The notes beneath the pieces are model-generated. The model was not told the DNA's origin and ran no database searches. It saw only the letters and a program-made list of their open reading frames with translations. A DNA stretch of 15,008 nt from Kofleriaceae bacterium (GTDB lineage: Bacteria > Myxococcota_A > Polyangia > Haliangiales > Haliangiaceae): the NCBI GenBank assembly GCA_016763395.1, contig JAESTW010000688.1, forward strand, positions 1 through 15,008. Direction: 5' to 3'. The translations under genes were made by a program, and so were the position numbers. This document shows positions 1 to 7,188 of the stretch, piece after piece (positions within the stretch are counted from its first letter, which is position 1; every line of letters starts with the position of its first letter).

Positions 1-1259
1 GTAGAAATCCGAAGAGAGTGTGGAGTCACGTCCAATAAAACACTGCGGTCCTTGCTGGGATTCACAAGGCGCTCAGCCTGAACTGCGGCTCCCAGGGCCA
101 CAACCTTCATTGGGTCCAAATGAAACTTAGGTGTTTTGCCGAACTTCTCCTGCACCAATCGTTGAATAAGAGGTATCGAGGTCGACCCGCCAACTAAGAT
201 CACCTCATCAATATTACTGGCCGTCAGCTCGGCCTCAGCCAATACGCGATCGACGACTCCCATCGCCTTTTGCGCGAAGGGCCAGATCATTGACTCAAAC
301 TCTTCCCGACTAATCGAAAAGTCCAGACCGAGTATTTCACCCTGGGGGCCTACAGCGACTTCATTGAGTCTTCCTTCTAAGAACTCCTCCGATGACAGTC
401 CTTTCTTTATCTCTTCGGCCGCTACTAGCAGGCGCGCAGTAGCAATCGGGTCAACCCGAGCATCGATACGGTGCGTCTGTAAGAAATTCTCGGCTAGCCA
501 TTCAAAGAGTATGTAGTCGACATCATCACCGCCCAGATAGGAGTCACCACCAGTAGCGATGACTTCGTAGAGTTTACTTCGAACGCCGAGTACACTCACA
601 TCGAAAGTTCCGCCACCGAGATCGAAGACTGCGATTCGCTGCTGCATTGTGCGGCCCTCACCATAGGCAATGGCAGCAGCTGTGGGCTCATTGAGAATCC
701 TCAACACCTCCATTCCAGCAATCCGGGCGGCCTGCCTTGTTGCGGAACGCTGGGCGTCCGAGAAGTTTGCCGGCACTGTAACCACGCAATGGGTTACTTG
801 TCTTTGCAGACAATTCTCAGCCATTGACTTCAGCCGTCCTAAGACAAATGCTGAGATCTGCGGGATTGTCTGAGTCCCACTTCTCGTGTTCACCAGAATC
901 TCTTGCTGATTGCCTTCACTAATCTGATACGGCACATTTTCTCTTGCCCGCTGAACCGACTTCGAATGAAAGGGTTGTCCGATAAGCCGCTTTGCTGAGT
1001 AAACTGTGTTTTGTGGATCGACTATCCGGCGCGCCTTGGCCGCGTCACCAACCAATCGATTGCCATCCGGCGTCCACGCGACGACAGAGGCTTGAAGCTC
1101 TCTTCCCTCTTCGTCGACAATCGCAGTCAGACTTCCGTCAACAATGATGTACGCGATCGAATTGGTCGTCCCGAGATCAATGCCAATAGCAACACCCGCG
1201 AGTTCCCTCGTGCCGCCAACTTCTATTTCGTCCAGTAGTTCGTCCAGCATGGGACTCAT
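1..1259 (-). CDS. Hsp70/DnaK-like chaperone, 3' end cut by window edge
   Basis: Cytoplasmic Hsp70-family ATPase. 419 codons are visible and the frame is open to the left edge. The nucleotide-binding domain is complete: phosphate-1 motif GIDLGTTNS at residues 26-34, phosphate-2 DLGGGTFDV at 213-221, adenosine motif VGGSTSIP at 356-363, and NEPTAAAIAYG between them. The visible part ends in LLDVTPHSLRIS, where the linker passes into the substrate-binding domain, so the C-terminal half lies outside the window. The N-terminus has about 20 residues more than E. coli DnaK before the first strand. The ATG at 1259 overlaps the stop of the upstream TPR/PilZ gene (ATGA), which suggests translational coupling. 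An in-frame ATG at 1250 has better spacing from the AGAGG in front of it, so the start could be either. No dnaJ or grpE lies next to it, so it is more likely a specialised paralogue than the housekeeping DnaK. Family certain, specific role unknown. Confidence 0.93.
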   Translation of the reverse strand, partial: MSPMLDELLDEIEVGGTRELAGVAIGIDLGTTNSIAYIIVDGSLTAIVDEEGRELQASVVAWTPDGNRLVGDAAKARRIVDPQNTVYSAKRLIGQPFHSKSVQRARENVPYQISEGNQQEILVNTRSGTQTIPQISAFVLGRLKSMAENCLQRQVTHCVVTVPANFSDAQRSATRQAARIAGMEVLRILNEPTAAAIAYGEGRTMQQRIAVFDLGGGTFDVSVLGVRSKLYEVIATGGDSYLGGDDVDYILFEWLAENFLQTHRIDARVDPIATARLLVAAEEIKKGLSSEEFLEGRLNEVAVGPQGEILGLDFSISREEFESMIWPFAQKAMGVVDRVLAEAELTASNIDEVILVGGSTSIPLIQRLVQEKFGKTPKFHLDPMKVVALGAAVQAERLVNPSKDRSVLLDVTPHSLRIS

Positions 1260-3034
1260 CCCTCTTGTTTGAAAAGCTCTCGAAGATGCTGCAAGAATAT
1301 CTCGGATGGCTGTACAAATTCCACTCCATAGCCACTTGCGTTCAACCTGCTTACTCGCGTGTCCAACGTAAACACCCGAGTTTTCAATGAACCTATTTCT
1401 TCTGGAAGGTGAACGTTGATCAGCAAGCCTGCGCCTATTGGCAATGGCTCAGTCCCCAGAATAAAAGCACCACTCTCACTCAAATCACGTGTAAGTCCTC
1501 TCGCTTCTTTGCCCTCCACCAAGATATCGATAGCCAAAGGAATCAGCAGACGTGATGCTCTTGGCTCCGGTGTAGGTGGAGGCTGGTTTCGTTTTCTGGC
1601 CGAACTGCGCAACACTTCGAGGGACTCTTCAGGCAGGGAAGAAACGGCACCAAACGATTTGGGTACTTCCACTGTGGGCGCCGATGGAGGACGTTCAACT
1701 CGAGAAACCTCCTTGGGTGCTTCTGGCATGTCGAAGTCCTCATAGACGTCGGTGACATCATCTTCGCTTTGCCAACCAATCAAAATATCGTCAATCAGCT
1801 GAAAGTCATCATCGACTTCCTCGTAGGCTGGCACCAGGTCAACGTGTTTACTAAGAATTACCCCACTCACCGTGTTGGAAGCGTCCGGCTGAACAAGGAC
1901 CGATTCGTTAACCAAGCCGCGTTCCAGTGCAGTGGCTACTAGAGGATGCTGTGGTGCAATTGTCTGAACCATAGTAGCGTAACTCGCAGCGCCCGAATCA
2001 TCACCAGAATTGAGAGTAAGCACCAGGCCTTGCACACACAGGAAGAGTTGGTCCAGATGAGGTAGGGGCAACTCTAACCCGCGGTCGATTAAGTTGAGGT
2101 ACTCCTTGGTCAGCTGGGCTTCTTCACAATACGCAAAGAGCAGGCTATGCAACGCCAAGTGTCCGGGGATATGAACGAGCTCCGACTCGTATGCCTCGTC
2201 AAGCGCTCGCTGCGCAACCCGAAGCCCAAGGTCGCGATAGCTCTCGCACGAACACAAGATCGTGGCCAATCGACGTTGCTCCTCAACCGCCGCCAGTGGT
2301 GTCGTGCGCTTGTTAATCCGCTCCTCCCAGAGTACCCAGAGTGCGTCGGGGTACGCCAAGTGAGGCAAACGACGCCCCAATAGCCCTAGTGTGCTTGAGT
2401 TCTCAGAATCTGCTTTAAATGCAGTGAGAAGATACTTGTCCATCTCCCCCTGATTGCAATTTAGCATTCGCATTGTTCGAGCTGCTTGCAAGAGTGCACG
2501 CGCTGCGACCTCACCAGAATCCGCGTCTATGGCGACCCCTTTCAAACGGGCAATCTCCGCCCTTGCGTCCGGCCATTCCTGCCTGGCGCATTGTAACTCA
2601 CATTGGAGTTCTTCTGATTCAGGAAAATAACGAAGAGCCTCAACAAGTGGAGCAAGCGCGCGATCTGGATTTCCGGCATCTAGCCATGCTGTGCCCTCTT
2701 GGTGGAGCAATCTTGGATCCTGGCTTTGTTGATAGTGCACCCGACTCAAACGTGCCGCCGTCGCGAAGTCACAAAGTTCGATGCTCAATACTCTCGCCCG
2801 ACTCAGCGCATTCAACTGACTTTTATCGAATTTGTAGCACAGTACATAGGCAGCAATTGCATGGCTCCTGTCTGGAACACAGTGCTCAAAGCTCTCCGCC
2901 AAGACCAGAGCTTCTACTGATTTGTTTTCGAGTTGCCGATCATCCTTAATCGTTTGCAGTCTACTGAGGAGAGTTTTCTCCCAGTCGAGACTGACCTCGA
3001 GTAACTTTCGAATCGATTCAGAGTTAGAGTGCAT
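1256..3034 (-). CDS. TPR-like protein with C-terminal PilZ domain
   Basis: 592 aa from the chosen start. The first ~400 residues are helical and TPR-like; one clear TPR lies around residues 108-140 (EGTAWLDAGNPDRALAPLVE). An acidic, then proline-rich linker follows (~405-490). The last ~100 residues form a PilZ-type domain: RASR at 492-495, then DLSESG at 517-522, matching the D/NxSxxG half of the c-di-GMP motif, then G-x-x-L-x-x-x-x-x-LP typical of the PilZ variant found in many copies in myxobacteria. The arginine half is RxxR rather than canonical RxxxR, so c-di-GMP binding is uncertain. I chose the ATG at 3034, not the longer one at 3127, because the longer form would overlap the start region of the divergent gene. 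No good Shine-Dalgarno is seen. Its stop overlaps the downstream Hsp70 start, so the two are probably co-expressed. Likely a scaffold or adaptor linking the Hsp70 to second-messenger signalling (inference). Confidence 0.85.
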   Translation of the reverse strand: MHSNSESIRKLLEVSLDWEKTLLSRLQTIKDDRQLENKSVEALVLAESFEHCVPDRSHAIAAYVLCYKFDKSQLNALSRARVLSIELCDFATAARLSRVHYQQSQDPRLLHQEGTAWLDAGNPDRALAPLVEALRYFPESEELQCELQCARQEWPDARAEIARLKGVAIDADSGEVAARALLQAARTMRMLNCNQGEMDKYLLTAFKADSENSSTLGLLGRRLPHLAYPDALWVLWEERINKRTTPLAAVEEQRRLATILCSCESYRDLGLRVAQRALDEAYESELVHIPGHLALHSLLFAYCEEAQLTKEYLNLIDRGLELPLPHLDQLFLCVQGLVLTLNSGDDSGAASYATMVQTIAPQHPLVATALERGLVNESVLVQPDASNTVSGVILSKHVDLVPAYEEVDDDFQLIDDILIGWQSEDDVTDVYEDFDMPEAPKEVSRVERPPSAPTVEVPKSFGAVSSLPEESLEVLRSSARKRNQPPPTPEPRASRLLIPLAIDILVEGKEARGLTRDLSESGAFILGTEPLPIGAGLLINVHLPEEIGSLKTRVFTLDTRVSRLNASGYGVEFVQPSEIFLQHLRELFKQEG

Positions 3035-3118
3035 GGGACGGATAAAATAGAAATCTTTGGTAATTACTGGAACCGAGCGCTGCGAGTATTTACCATTGGA
3101 AGCACGGGGGAAGTGACG
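3035..3118. promoter_or_regulatory. Divergent intergenic control region
   Basis: 84 bp separate the start codons of the leftward TPR/PilZ gene and the rightward membrane-anchored Hsp70 gene, so promoters for both units should lie here or reach into the coding ends. On the minus strand a TTCCAG and a TATTTT are 17 nt apart just before the TPR/PilZ start; they resemble a sigma70 site only weakly. On the plus strand GGGGGA lies about 8 nt before the Hsp70 ATG and is a convincing ribosome binding site. No clear operator palindrome was found. Confidence 0.4.
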
Positions 3119-5197
3119 ATGAACCATACACAGGAAAATTCACCAATTATTGGCATAGACCTGGGCACGTCCAATTGTTGCATAGCTTTGTGGTCGACCC
3201 AAAACACAAACAAGCAAAGAATTGAAATCGTTAGGAATGCCCAAGGAGACCGCACTACACCCTCTGTAGTATCCCTACGAGATGACGCCAGTGTAGTAGT
3301 AGGTGCGCCCGCTCGACGGCAAGCGGTAATGAACCCTCGCGATACCATCAGTGAGGTCAAGCGACTGGTCGGATTGCCCTTCTACTCGCCCGAAGTATCC
3401 TCTGCTCGAGCGATACTTCCCTACGAAATATTTCGCAGTGAAAACGGAGATGCTTGGGTCAGAGCGTGTGGTCGATCTCTATCGCCACAAGAAGTCCAAG
3501 CCTACATACTAGAAGAACTTGTACGATCGGCATCGAGTTTCTTAGGAAGAAAAGTAGATCGAGCGGTCATCACGGTCCCTGCTTTTTATGACGAAACCCA
3601 ACGGCAAGCTGTCCGGGATGCATCTGCGATCGCCGGGTTAACTGTTGCCAGAATTTTAAGCGAACCCACCGCAGCAGCGCTTGCGTACGGTTACTCGGAT
3701 TTTGATCAACGAACTATCGCAGTTGTCGACTTGGGCGGCGGTACTCTCGACGTTACGATCATGAAAATTGATCGAGGTAAGTTCAAAGTCCTTGCCACGG
3801 ACGGCGATAACACCCTCGGTGGCGCGGACTTCGACCGAACGCTGGCCAACCATTTCGCCGCCAATATTCAAGCAACCCACGGAATCGATGTCCGGCCCGA
3901 TCCTATCGCGATGCAGCGCTTACTTACGGAAGCAGAAGTAGCCAAGAAGGTTCTCTCAGAGCGAGATAGCGCTGAAATCCAACTTCCCTATTTGGCGCAA
4001 AAAGGTGCGACCACGGTCAATTTCTCCTATCTACTCAGCAAAGAAGAGTACGAACAGATAGTCACTCCTTTAGTGGAACGCATAACAACGCCGTGTTCCA
4101 GGGCTGTTGCACAAGCCGGACTTAGAGCATCACAGCTAGACGATGTCATCCTAATCGGCGGAATGACGCGCTCGCCGATCGTAAACAAGCAAATCGGCAG
4201 GCTATTCCAGCGAAAACCTCTGCTAAGAATCAACCCGGACGAAGCGGTTGCGATGGGAGCCGCTCTACTGGGAGCCAGCTTGAGCGGATTTATTGACGAC
4301 ATCCAATTCTCTGATGTTGTACCTCGGACAATTGGCTTGAGCGCGGCTGGTGACTCCTACGTCCCGCTGATTAAAAAATCGTCACCATTGCCAGCGCTTT
4401 GCCGAAAGGCATTCGCTACCACCCGAGACAATCAAGAGAGTTTTGAGCTGGAAATATTGCAAGGGGAAGCGACCATTGCTTCGGAGAATCGCAGGCTCTT
4501 GCAAATCTCCATCTCGCCGATCACCGCTGGCCCGGCTGGGGAAATAATCGTAGAAATAGGTATCAAGATGGATAACGACGGCTCGCTCTCCGTCCAAGCA
4601 AAAGAGCGCGGCTCCAATGTAGAAAAAAATGTCACGATTGAAGCGTCATCAGGACTGCGAAAAGATGAATTGCAGGTGCTCTGCCAGGCGCATCGGACAG
4701 AGCGAGGAATTGAACTCGCCCAAAAAGGCCCCAGCGAAAACTTGGGCGGCTTCTCCATCGTCATGAGTGGCTCCAAGCCGGCACCTGGCAGTCGGCCAGC
4801 AATCGAAAAAACACCTTCGCCAGCGCAAGCCCCTGCCATCCGGCCAGCAATCGAAAAAATACCTTCACCAGCAGCCAATCTGCGCATTGCAACACCACTG
4901 CCACCAGCCAATCTGCGCATTGCAACACCACTACCACCAGCCAATCTGCGCATTGCAACACCACTGCCGCCAGCCAATATTCGATTTGGCAATCCGCCAG
5001 AAGCAGTGCGCGCCGCGACAACACAAACTCAGCAGCTTCCTCTGGTAAAGCAACCGAATACAGTAACCCCGGACGTAGCTCCACACCGTCGCCCAGAGAC
5101 CTCCCTACACCCCGACTCGTCGATTCCGTGGTTGTGGATCGCCCTTGCTGTCCTTGTAAGTGTCGGAGCGGGTGTCGCCTTCTACTTCTTCCGATAG
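3119..5197 (+). CDS. Membrane-anchored Hsp70 lacking the canonical lid
   Basis: 692 aa Hsp70-family protein. The ATPase domain is intact: GIDLGTSNC at residues 12-20, VPAFYDETQRQAV, EPTAAALAYG, DLGGGTLDV at 204-212, IGGMTRSP from about 346. A beta-sandwich substrate-binding domain follows (~400-545), recognisable from VPRTIGL, TTRDNQESFELEILQGE and the DNDGSLSVQAKERGS strand, ending in SSGLRKDEL. The alpha-helical lid usual in DnaK is missing. Instead there is a Pro/Ala-rich segment with two repeat families (~558-625), then a single hydrophobic helix at the extreme C-terminus (WLWIALAVLVSVGAGVAFYF), with ...FFR as the last residues. This is a tail-anchor layout that leaves the chaperone in the cytoplasm on the inner membrane. 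The start at 3119 is set by the strong GGGGGA ribosome site; the open frame extends to an ATG at 3029 but that lies in the divergent promoter gap. The kinase gene begins 18 bp downstream, so the two form an operon. Substrate-binding mode without a lid is unknown. Confidence 0.92.
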   Translation: MNHTQENSPIIGIDLGTSNCCIALWSTQNTNKQRIEIVRNAQGDRTTPSVVSLRDDASVVVGAPARRQAVMNPRDTISEVKRLVGLPFYSPEVSSARAILPYEIFRSENGDAWVRACGRSLSPQEVQAYILEELVRSASSFLGRKVDRAVITVPAFYDETQRQAVRDASAIAGLTVARILSEPTAAALAYGYSDFDQRTIAVVDLGGGTLDVTIMKIDRGKFKVLATDGDNTLGGADFDRTLANHFAANIQATHGIDVRPDPIAMQRLLTEAEVAKKVLSERDSAEIQLPYLAQKGATTVNFSYLLSKEEYEQIVTPLVERITTPCSRAVAQAGLRASQLDDVILIGGMTRSPIVNKQIGRLFQRKPLLRINPDEAVAMGAALLGASLSGFIDDIQFSDVVPRTIGLSAAGDSYVPLIKKSSPLPALCRKAFATTRDNQESFELEILQGEATIASENRRLLQISISPITAGPAGEIIVEIGIKMDNDGSLSVQAKERGSNVEKNVTIEASSGLRKDELQVLCQAHRTERGIELAQKGPSENLGGFSIVMSGSKPAPGSRPAIEKTPSPAQAPAIRPAIEKIPSPAANLRIATPLPPANLRIATPLPPANLRIATPLPPANIRFGNPPEAVRAATTQTQQLPLVKQPNTVTPDVAPHRRPETSLHPDSSIPWLWIALAVLVSVGAGVAFYFFR
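4793..4872 (+). repeat. Two-copy 48-bp-period repeat in Hsp70 linker
   Basis: The stretch from 4793 (encoding RPAIEKTPSPA) recurs with few changes from 4841 (RPAIEKIPSPA). The period is 48 bp, or 16 codons, so the frame is kept. It precedes the 33-bp repeats and lengthens the flexible proline-rich linker between the substrate-binding domain and the membrane anchor. Confidence 0.8.
4874..4972 (+). repeat. Three tandem 33-bp repeats (ANLRIATPLPP)
   Basis: Three head-to-tail 33-bp units (4874-4906, 4907-4939, 4940-4972) differ only at single third-position bases and encode the 11-residue unit ANLRIATPLPP three times. A degenerate partial fourth unit (ANIRFGNPP) follows. The near identity at DNA level suggests recent expansion by slippage or unequal recombination and predicts copy-number variation between strains. 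It lies in the linker of the anchored Hsp70. Confidence 0.95.
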
Positions 5198-5215
5198 CCG
5201 AGTACTGCCCAGGAC

Positions 5216-7099
5216 ATGACAGACAGCACGAGACGAGATGCCGCGATTCAGTGGTTGGCAACAGCAACGTCGATCGATGGCTTGAACTCGGGCAGCGGGC
5301 ATGAGGTGACCATCGCTGGCTTCATGCAGCAGACCATCCCGCCCACGGTCAACATGAGAGAGCCCGCCATCGATCGAGCTGCCATGATGCTCATGCGCGT
5401 CGAACAATCGCAGCGTCTAGAGATGGGCGAGACCCTGGGCGAGGGCGGAATGGGAATCGTCCGCAGTGCCCGGCAGGCTGATCTCGGACGAAATGTCGCG
5501 GTGAAAACCCTAAAAAAGGGAGCCGGCTCCGAAGCTGCGGTCTTGGCTATGCTGAGAGAAGCGTGGGTCACAGGCACACTGGAACATCCCAACATCGTTC
5601 CCATTTACTACGTCGATGTAGACGAAGACAACCAGCCACGGATTGTTCTCAAACGCATTGAAGGAATCACCTGGTCTAGTCTCATTGGAGACCCTCAAGA
5701 GGTCGAAAAACGCTTCGGCGCCACCGACCTACTAGAGTGGAACTTGGGTGTTTTGGCCAAGGTAATGGACGCTATCCGCTACGCTCACAGTCGCGGAGTC
5801 TTGCATCGTGACCTAAAGCCGGACAACGTAATGGTCGGCCAATTCGGTGAAGTCTATGTTGTTGACTGGGGAATCGCATTGGCGCTGGAGGAGGACAACG
5901 AAACCTTGCTGCCACTTGCCAGTAACGTCCGTACAGTAACAGGCACTCCCGCCTATATGGCTCCTGAGATGCTCGGACTAGGCCTCGACAGACGCACTGA
6001 CGTCTATCTTCTCGGTGCCATTCTCTACCAAGTTTTATGTGATGCGCCTCCACATGTCGGACAAGAGCTCGAGCACATTATCGACAGCATTCGGCAGTCA
6101 TCGCCCACCTTTCCCAAGAGTGCGCCACGTGGATTGTGCGCCATTGCCCGCAAGTCAATGGCTGCCGAAGCAGGGCAACGCTACCAGGATGTGGGCGCTA
6201 TGAGCCTCGCCATTAAACGCTTTATGGAGCACCGCGGCTCCCTTCGCCTCTCTCGGCGCGCGTTGCATTCGCTCGGCAAACTCGGCGAGGAGGCTGCTCT
6301 GGGAAAGGCATCGGATGCTCTTCATTCCATTTGGACGGAGTGCCGCTTTGGCTTCCAGTCAGCGTTGGAAGCGTGGCCGGGCAATACCGAGGCTCAAAAA
6401 GGGCTACAGCAAGCGACCGAAATCGTCGTAGAACTAGAACTTTCCCAAGGGGACCCAAAAGTCGCCGCAAGTATCCTGCGTGAGCTCAGTACCCCCTCCG
6501 AAGACCTGGCCAAGCGCGTCGAGCTAGCCGTGGAACAAAACCGTATCGCCGAAGATCGCATGGCCAAGCTCGGACAACAGCTGGACAAGAAAATCGGACA
6601 GCACACCAGGGTCTACATTCTGGCAATCCTGGGGCTTGTGTGGATGGGACTCGAGCTGTGGGGGCAACTCAGTGGCAACATTGATCGCTTGGCCACACAC
6701 CGGGCCATGCAGCTAGGCTCTCTCTTCTCCCTGGCCGGGCTCGGAGTGCTTATTTTTGCCGCGAGAGAGACATTGATGAAGACGATGATTAACCGGCAAT
6801 TTGCGGCTGCGCTCTCTGTACTACTCGCCTGTCAAATTTTACTCTCTAGCGTCGCTGAAAACTTCGGACTGACTCCCCAGCAAGTTCAGGTTTTGTGGAT
6901 TCTCCTGTGGGCGGTGATTGCAAGTATGGTTGCAATGACGATCGAAAAACGAACTTGGCCTCTCGCCGTGGGAGTCACACTTAGCTTTGTTATCGCTGGC
7001 CTGTGGATTGACTATAGAGTCTACGCGATGATGGGCGCCACTGCTGCTATGGTAATCAACGGTACAGCCATTTGGTGGCCTAAGGCTGAGAAGTCCTAG
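5216..7099 (+). CDS. Eukaryote-type Ser/Thr protein kinase with six-TM C-terminus
   Basis: 627 aa Hanks-type kinase. After ~70 variable residues the kinase domain shows the glycine loop LGEGGMGIV (74-82), catalytic lysine in VAVKTLKK (K97), catalytic loop HRDLKPDN (197-204), metal-binding DWG (217-219) instead of the usual DFG, and GTPAYMAPE ending at E251. All catalytic residues are present, so it should be active; DWG is a tolerated variant in bacterial kinases. A helical, TPR-like part (~330-455) follows, then six hydrophobic helices at about 466-485, 500-518, 530-549, 557-577, 581-598 and 602-621. The kinase domain and the large N-terminal part are therefore cytoplasmic and no large extracellular sensor is present. 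It follows the anchored Hsp70 gene by 18 bp, so the Hsp70 or its partners are candidate substrates or regulators (inference). AGGA sits only 1 nt before this ATG, too close for a good ribosome site; a start a little further in is possible. Confidence 0.92.
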   Translation: MTDSTRRDAAIQWLATATSIDGLNSGSGHEVTIAGFMQQTIPPTVNMREPAIDRAAMMLMRVEQSQRLEMGETLGEGGMGIVRSARQADLGRNVAVKTLKKGAGSEAAVLAMLREAWVTGTLEHPNIVPIYYVDVDEDNQPRIVLKRIEGITWSSLIGDPQEVEKRFGATDLLEWNLGVLAKVMDAIRYAHSRGVLHRDLKPDNVMVGQFGEVYVVDWGIALALEEDNETLLPLASNVRTVTGTPAYMAPEMLGLGLDRRTDVYLLGAILYQVLCDAPPHVGQELEHIIDSIRQSSPTFPKSAPRGLCAIARKSMAAEAGQRYQDVGAMSLAIKRFMEHRGSLRLSRRALHSLGKLGEEAALGKASDALHSIWTECRFGFQSALEAWPGNTEAQKGLQQATEIVVELELSQGDPKVAASILRELSTPSEDLAKRVELAVEQNRIAEDRMAKLGQQLDKKIGQHTRVYILAILGLVWMGLELWGQLSGNIDRLATHRAMQLGSLFSLAGLGVLIFAARETLMKTMINRQFAAALSVLLACQILLSSVAENFGLTPQQVQVLWILLWAVIASMVAMTIEKRTWPLAVGVTLSFVIAGLWIDYRVYAMMGATAAMVINGTAIWWPKAEKS

Positions 7100-7172
7100 T
7101 TGCCTGTCTCGGGCTAAAGCCCAAATTCGGTTGTCCGGGTACCTCTACAGCTTGCACAAAAGTCTAGGTTTC

Positions 7173-7186
7173 GGGTAACACTACCC
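7173..7186 (+). promoter_or_regulatory. Small inverted repeat abutting M16 gene start
   Basis: GGGTA, ACAC, TACCC form a 5-bp stem with a 4-nt loop ending 2 nt before the ATG of the M16 peptidase lipoprotein gene. No Shine-Dalgarno is visible there, so the hairpin occupies the position where the ribosome site should be. It could be a translational control element, a small operator, or chance. Confidence 0.25.
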
Positions 7187-7188
7187 AG

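Noticed and set aside
3035..3127. Longer N-termini for both divergent genes (ATG at 3029 on plus, 3127 on minus)
   Set aside because: These extensions overlap each other across the intergenic region and lack family similarity; the internal ATGs at 3119 and 3034 leave a normal divergent gap, and 3119 has a strong ribosome site.
4432..4992. 186-codon minus-strand ORF opposite the anchored Hsp70 gene
   Set aside because: Its regular GGSGVAMRRLA repeats are just the antisense reading of the 33-bp coding repeats; no ribosome site or family match.
7109..7124. GGGCTAAAGCCC as a terminator after the kinase gene
   Set aside because: The stem is only 4 bp with a 4-nt loop and no T-run follows, so it is not a credible intrinsic terminator.
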